Part shown: positions 61,741 to 64,000 of the stretch, piece by piece | How positions within the stretch are numbered: the stretch's first letter is position 1 | Layout: the number at the start of each line of letters is the position of its first letter | NCBI GenBank assembly: GCA_014529385.2 | Contig: CM043956.1 | Span: 66,204,281-66,268,280 of the forward strand | DNA from: Adiantum capillus-veneris | Taxonomy: Eukaryota; Streptophyta; Polypodiopsida; Polypodiales; Pteridaceae | DNA: 64,000 nt | Direction of reading: 5' to 3' | The notes under the pieces: model-generated | What the model was told of the DNA's origin: nothing | Database searches by the model: none | What the model saw: the letters and a program-made list of their open reading frames with translations, nothing else | Translations under genes and position numbers: made by a program

Positions 61741-63085
61741 ATGAGCAAAAATCATATGTTTTTTATGTTTTAGCTGAACTAAGTTGCTAAAATGTATCTC
61801 TTTGCTAAATTATCAAAATTGTATTTTCTCAACATCTATATGTAAAGAATTGATATGAATCAATAAATTATAACAATTTGACATGAGTTATTGATGATAT
61901 CAAATTATTTAAATTTTAACTCTTGAATTATTATTTTTAAATCCAAAGAGAAAATAAATTTTCAAAATATAAGTCATTAAAATCATAACCATCGACAGTC
62001 ACGGAGAAGAGAAATAATGTGAAGTATCAATATCGACTAAAATTATAAAATAAATCATCAAAATCATAAGTATTTGAGATGTAACAACATAATCATTGAA
62101 ATATAACCCTTTGATTTTCACACGAAAAGAATAAAAGAATTATTCAAACATAATTCCGTAAACATAAATCTTCAAATACAGCACATATTATCAAGATTGT
62201 ATAACTCTCAGTAATTTCAATAAAAAAATATTGATTTGATCTTTATGGATCATAGATCATACAAAATCGAAACATTTCAAGTGATATGATTTTGCTCTAA
62301 CTCGAAGTACATGTACCAAAATATAAGTGACATATATAAAGAGTAAATATAGAGATCAATAAATGTATTTACTTCTTAAATATGCTTAAATTTTAATATA
62401 AATTCTTTTAAATAAACCATATTACATATGATCCATAAAAAACAAATTCAAGAATCATGCAGCAAGAAGAATTGAAAATGTAATCTCAATATGCTTAAAT
62501 TTTAATCTAGTTTCTTTTACACAAATCAAACTACATCTGATCCATAAAAAGCAAATCTAAGAATCATGCAGCAAGAAGATCAACATGTATCAATATAGAA
62601 ATCTAATTGAATACAATATAATTAAGCATTCATCTAAGTTCTTTTATACAAATCATATTGAATATGATGCATGAAAGTTAAATCAAAGTTTCATAATAAG
62701 AAGCTTAACACAAATGATTTGAAAATATAAAATCTCTAACTTTTGGTTGTTTTGATTAAAAACGTATTGAGAATATGTAGAGTATTCATAATTTTTCATG
62801 ATGAACAGCTCTAGAATGTCCAAAACCTTAAGAACGATTGTTCAAACACTAAAATCCAAGTTTTGAGCAGAAAGTTATAATTATTTTACGTTTTACTAAA
62901 TTGTAGATTTTTTTTGCGAGCGCGCTTCGCTAAGCTGCATGAGGCCAAAAATGTGTAGGACTGCAAAGATGTGGGGGATGTCGTCTGAGCATAGCCATGG
63001 TGTGGAGAAGATAATGTGCAGCAGAACGCGAGAGAGAGAGAGAGAGAAGGAGTCGACATAGAGAAAAAAAAACCTTGTGCATTGA
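61741..63085. other. AT-rich DNA after the array, no gene seen
   Basis: Contains pairs of similar segments (TTTTAATATAAATTCTTTTA and AAATCATATTACATATGATCC-like, near 62390, 62505 and 62635) and a GA tract near 63020-63050. No ORF worth reporting. It may be the rest of the second small-LTR-type element. Confidence 0.45.
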
Positions 63086-63089
63086 TTAA

Positions 63090-64000
63090 CACTAGGTTGG
63101 TAACCTAACAGGACATAAAAGTGTCCTTTCAGGGTTTTGAAAAAAACCTCCAAAACCATAGTATATCCACTCATTTTGTAAAATCCTTTCATGAGGTTAT
63201 AGTTCAAGGCCTACTAAACATGGAAAAAATAAGAAACTTGTAAAATTTCTCATCTTTTGGTCACACCAAGCCTCCAAAGTTGATGGACCAGTGAATTTTC
63301 ATCAAAACAGTCATTTCTTACGTTTTGTTGCATAAAAATAAGATTAGGGATTTTTGTAGGGCTTGAGATAAATTCCCTAGTTAACTTCAATGGGTTGGTG
63401 ATCAGAACATATGATTGCTTCTCACTCACTATTTTTTGTTTTGCCAAAATAAATACGTACAAAAAAGTTGAATTTTTACCATTCTGCAAACCTATCATCA
63501 AAGTTTCTATAGCCACGCTAAATACAAATAATATGTACATGTTTTCTTAATTCCCTATTGTCCTTTATGTTCATAAGGATCCATGGAGCATGTCAAAAGA
63601 ATAATACATCTCTTACCAAGGGGAATCTTGGGGACAAAATAGGGTATTAGGTGCCCTAAAACTCAAGGAATGTTAGCTTTATGTTACAATATGCGACATA
63701 GAAAATAAAAAATGAATTTGGATATCATGAAATCCACCAAAATTATCATAGAAGAGCTAAAATTGGCTAAAAAACAGGATTTGACAATTTTTGTAATTTG
63801 GTCATAACTTACAACTTTAATATTTATTTCTCCCTAGAAGCATCAGGACATGTTGAGGACTACTAAAGATAGTTATCTAGCATTATAGACCTCACAAACA
63901 TGAATTCTAGAGTGGTATAGTTGCAAAAAGTTGAAAAAAGCCAAAAACAGGACCCGTTTTTTCACAGAGTTTAGGTTGTGAAATGTTGTGCAAAGACAAT
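63090..64000 (+). mobile_element. TTAA-flanked TIR element, copy f, partial and internally deleted
   Basis: CACTAGGTTGGTAACCTAACAGG follows TTAA (63086-63089). Relative to copies a and d it lacks about 270 bases at 63637 (...GGGGACAAAATAGGGTATTAGG), joining across a short shared ACAAA/GCAAA. The right end is beyond the window. Confidence 0.92.

Overview
This is land-plant nuclear DNA that is almost entirely transposable elements nested inside one another. Plant hallmarks are Ty3/gypsy elements with two RNase H domains, a Ty1/copia element with an initiator-Met tRNA primer site, a CACTACAAGA-type transposon end, plant-style GT-AG introns and a plant mitotic (MSA) promoter element. The species cannot be fixed from the sequence. 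A large, TE-rich genome, perhaps a non-flowering vascular plant, is only a guess. No convincing ordinary host gene is visible.

Layout. (1) 1-11645: gypsy element 1 (+), with its 5' LTR cut by the window edge. It sits inside a TTAA-flanked terminal-inverted-repeat (TIR) element (right half 11646-12345), which lies in an old DNA transposon with a decayed minus-strand transposase and a 62-bp tandem repeat (12350-15967). That transposon resumes at 26572 and ends at a CACTA-type terminus near 26638. (2) 15968-26571: gypsy element 3 (-), heavily decayed. Its 5' LTR is split by a small minus-strand LTR element (24162-26407) with an exact TTGGT target duplication. (3) 26639-31209: AT-rich DNA with small inverted-repeat elements and another TTAA element. 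(4) 31210 to about 63085: remains of a second small-LTR-type element or ATCATGG-rich repeat array. It is broken by a 10.4-kb TIR transposon (32822-43234) and by a gag-only copia element (43395-60345, target duplication CGAAC). The copia gag gene is split by the nearly intact gypsy element 2 (45322-57702), and the copia 3' LTR by a TTAA element (58794-60115). (5) 63090-64000: start of another TTAA element.

Most interesting content. The 10.4-kb transposon carries an intact-looking six-exon gene (38914-41070). It encodes a histone H3-like tail and histone fold fused to a Ulp1/SENP-type (C48) cysteine protease and a Lys-rich repeat tail. A perfect MSA element and a TATA box lie upstream. The same element carries a damaged candidate D-D-E transposase and two unrecognised spliced genes, in two convergent pairs.

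Second, the gypsy leaders carry conserved, paralogous ORFs of about 70 codons (A and B) before gag. Both occur in elements 1 and 2, in opposite order, and a decayed A lies in element 3. Element 2 also has two larger mutually homologous leader ORFs (C, D). I do not recognise any of these families.

The three gypsy elements share the order gag, protease, RT, RNase H, second (archaeal-type) RNase H, integrase, which is typical of the plant Tat lineage, and share a primer site starting TGGTGCCCC. Several pol-disrupting stops look like C-to-T changes, as expected of methylated, silenced copies.
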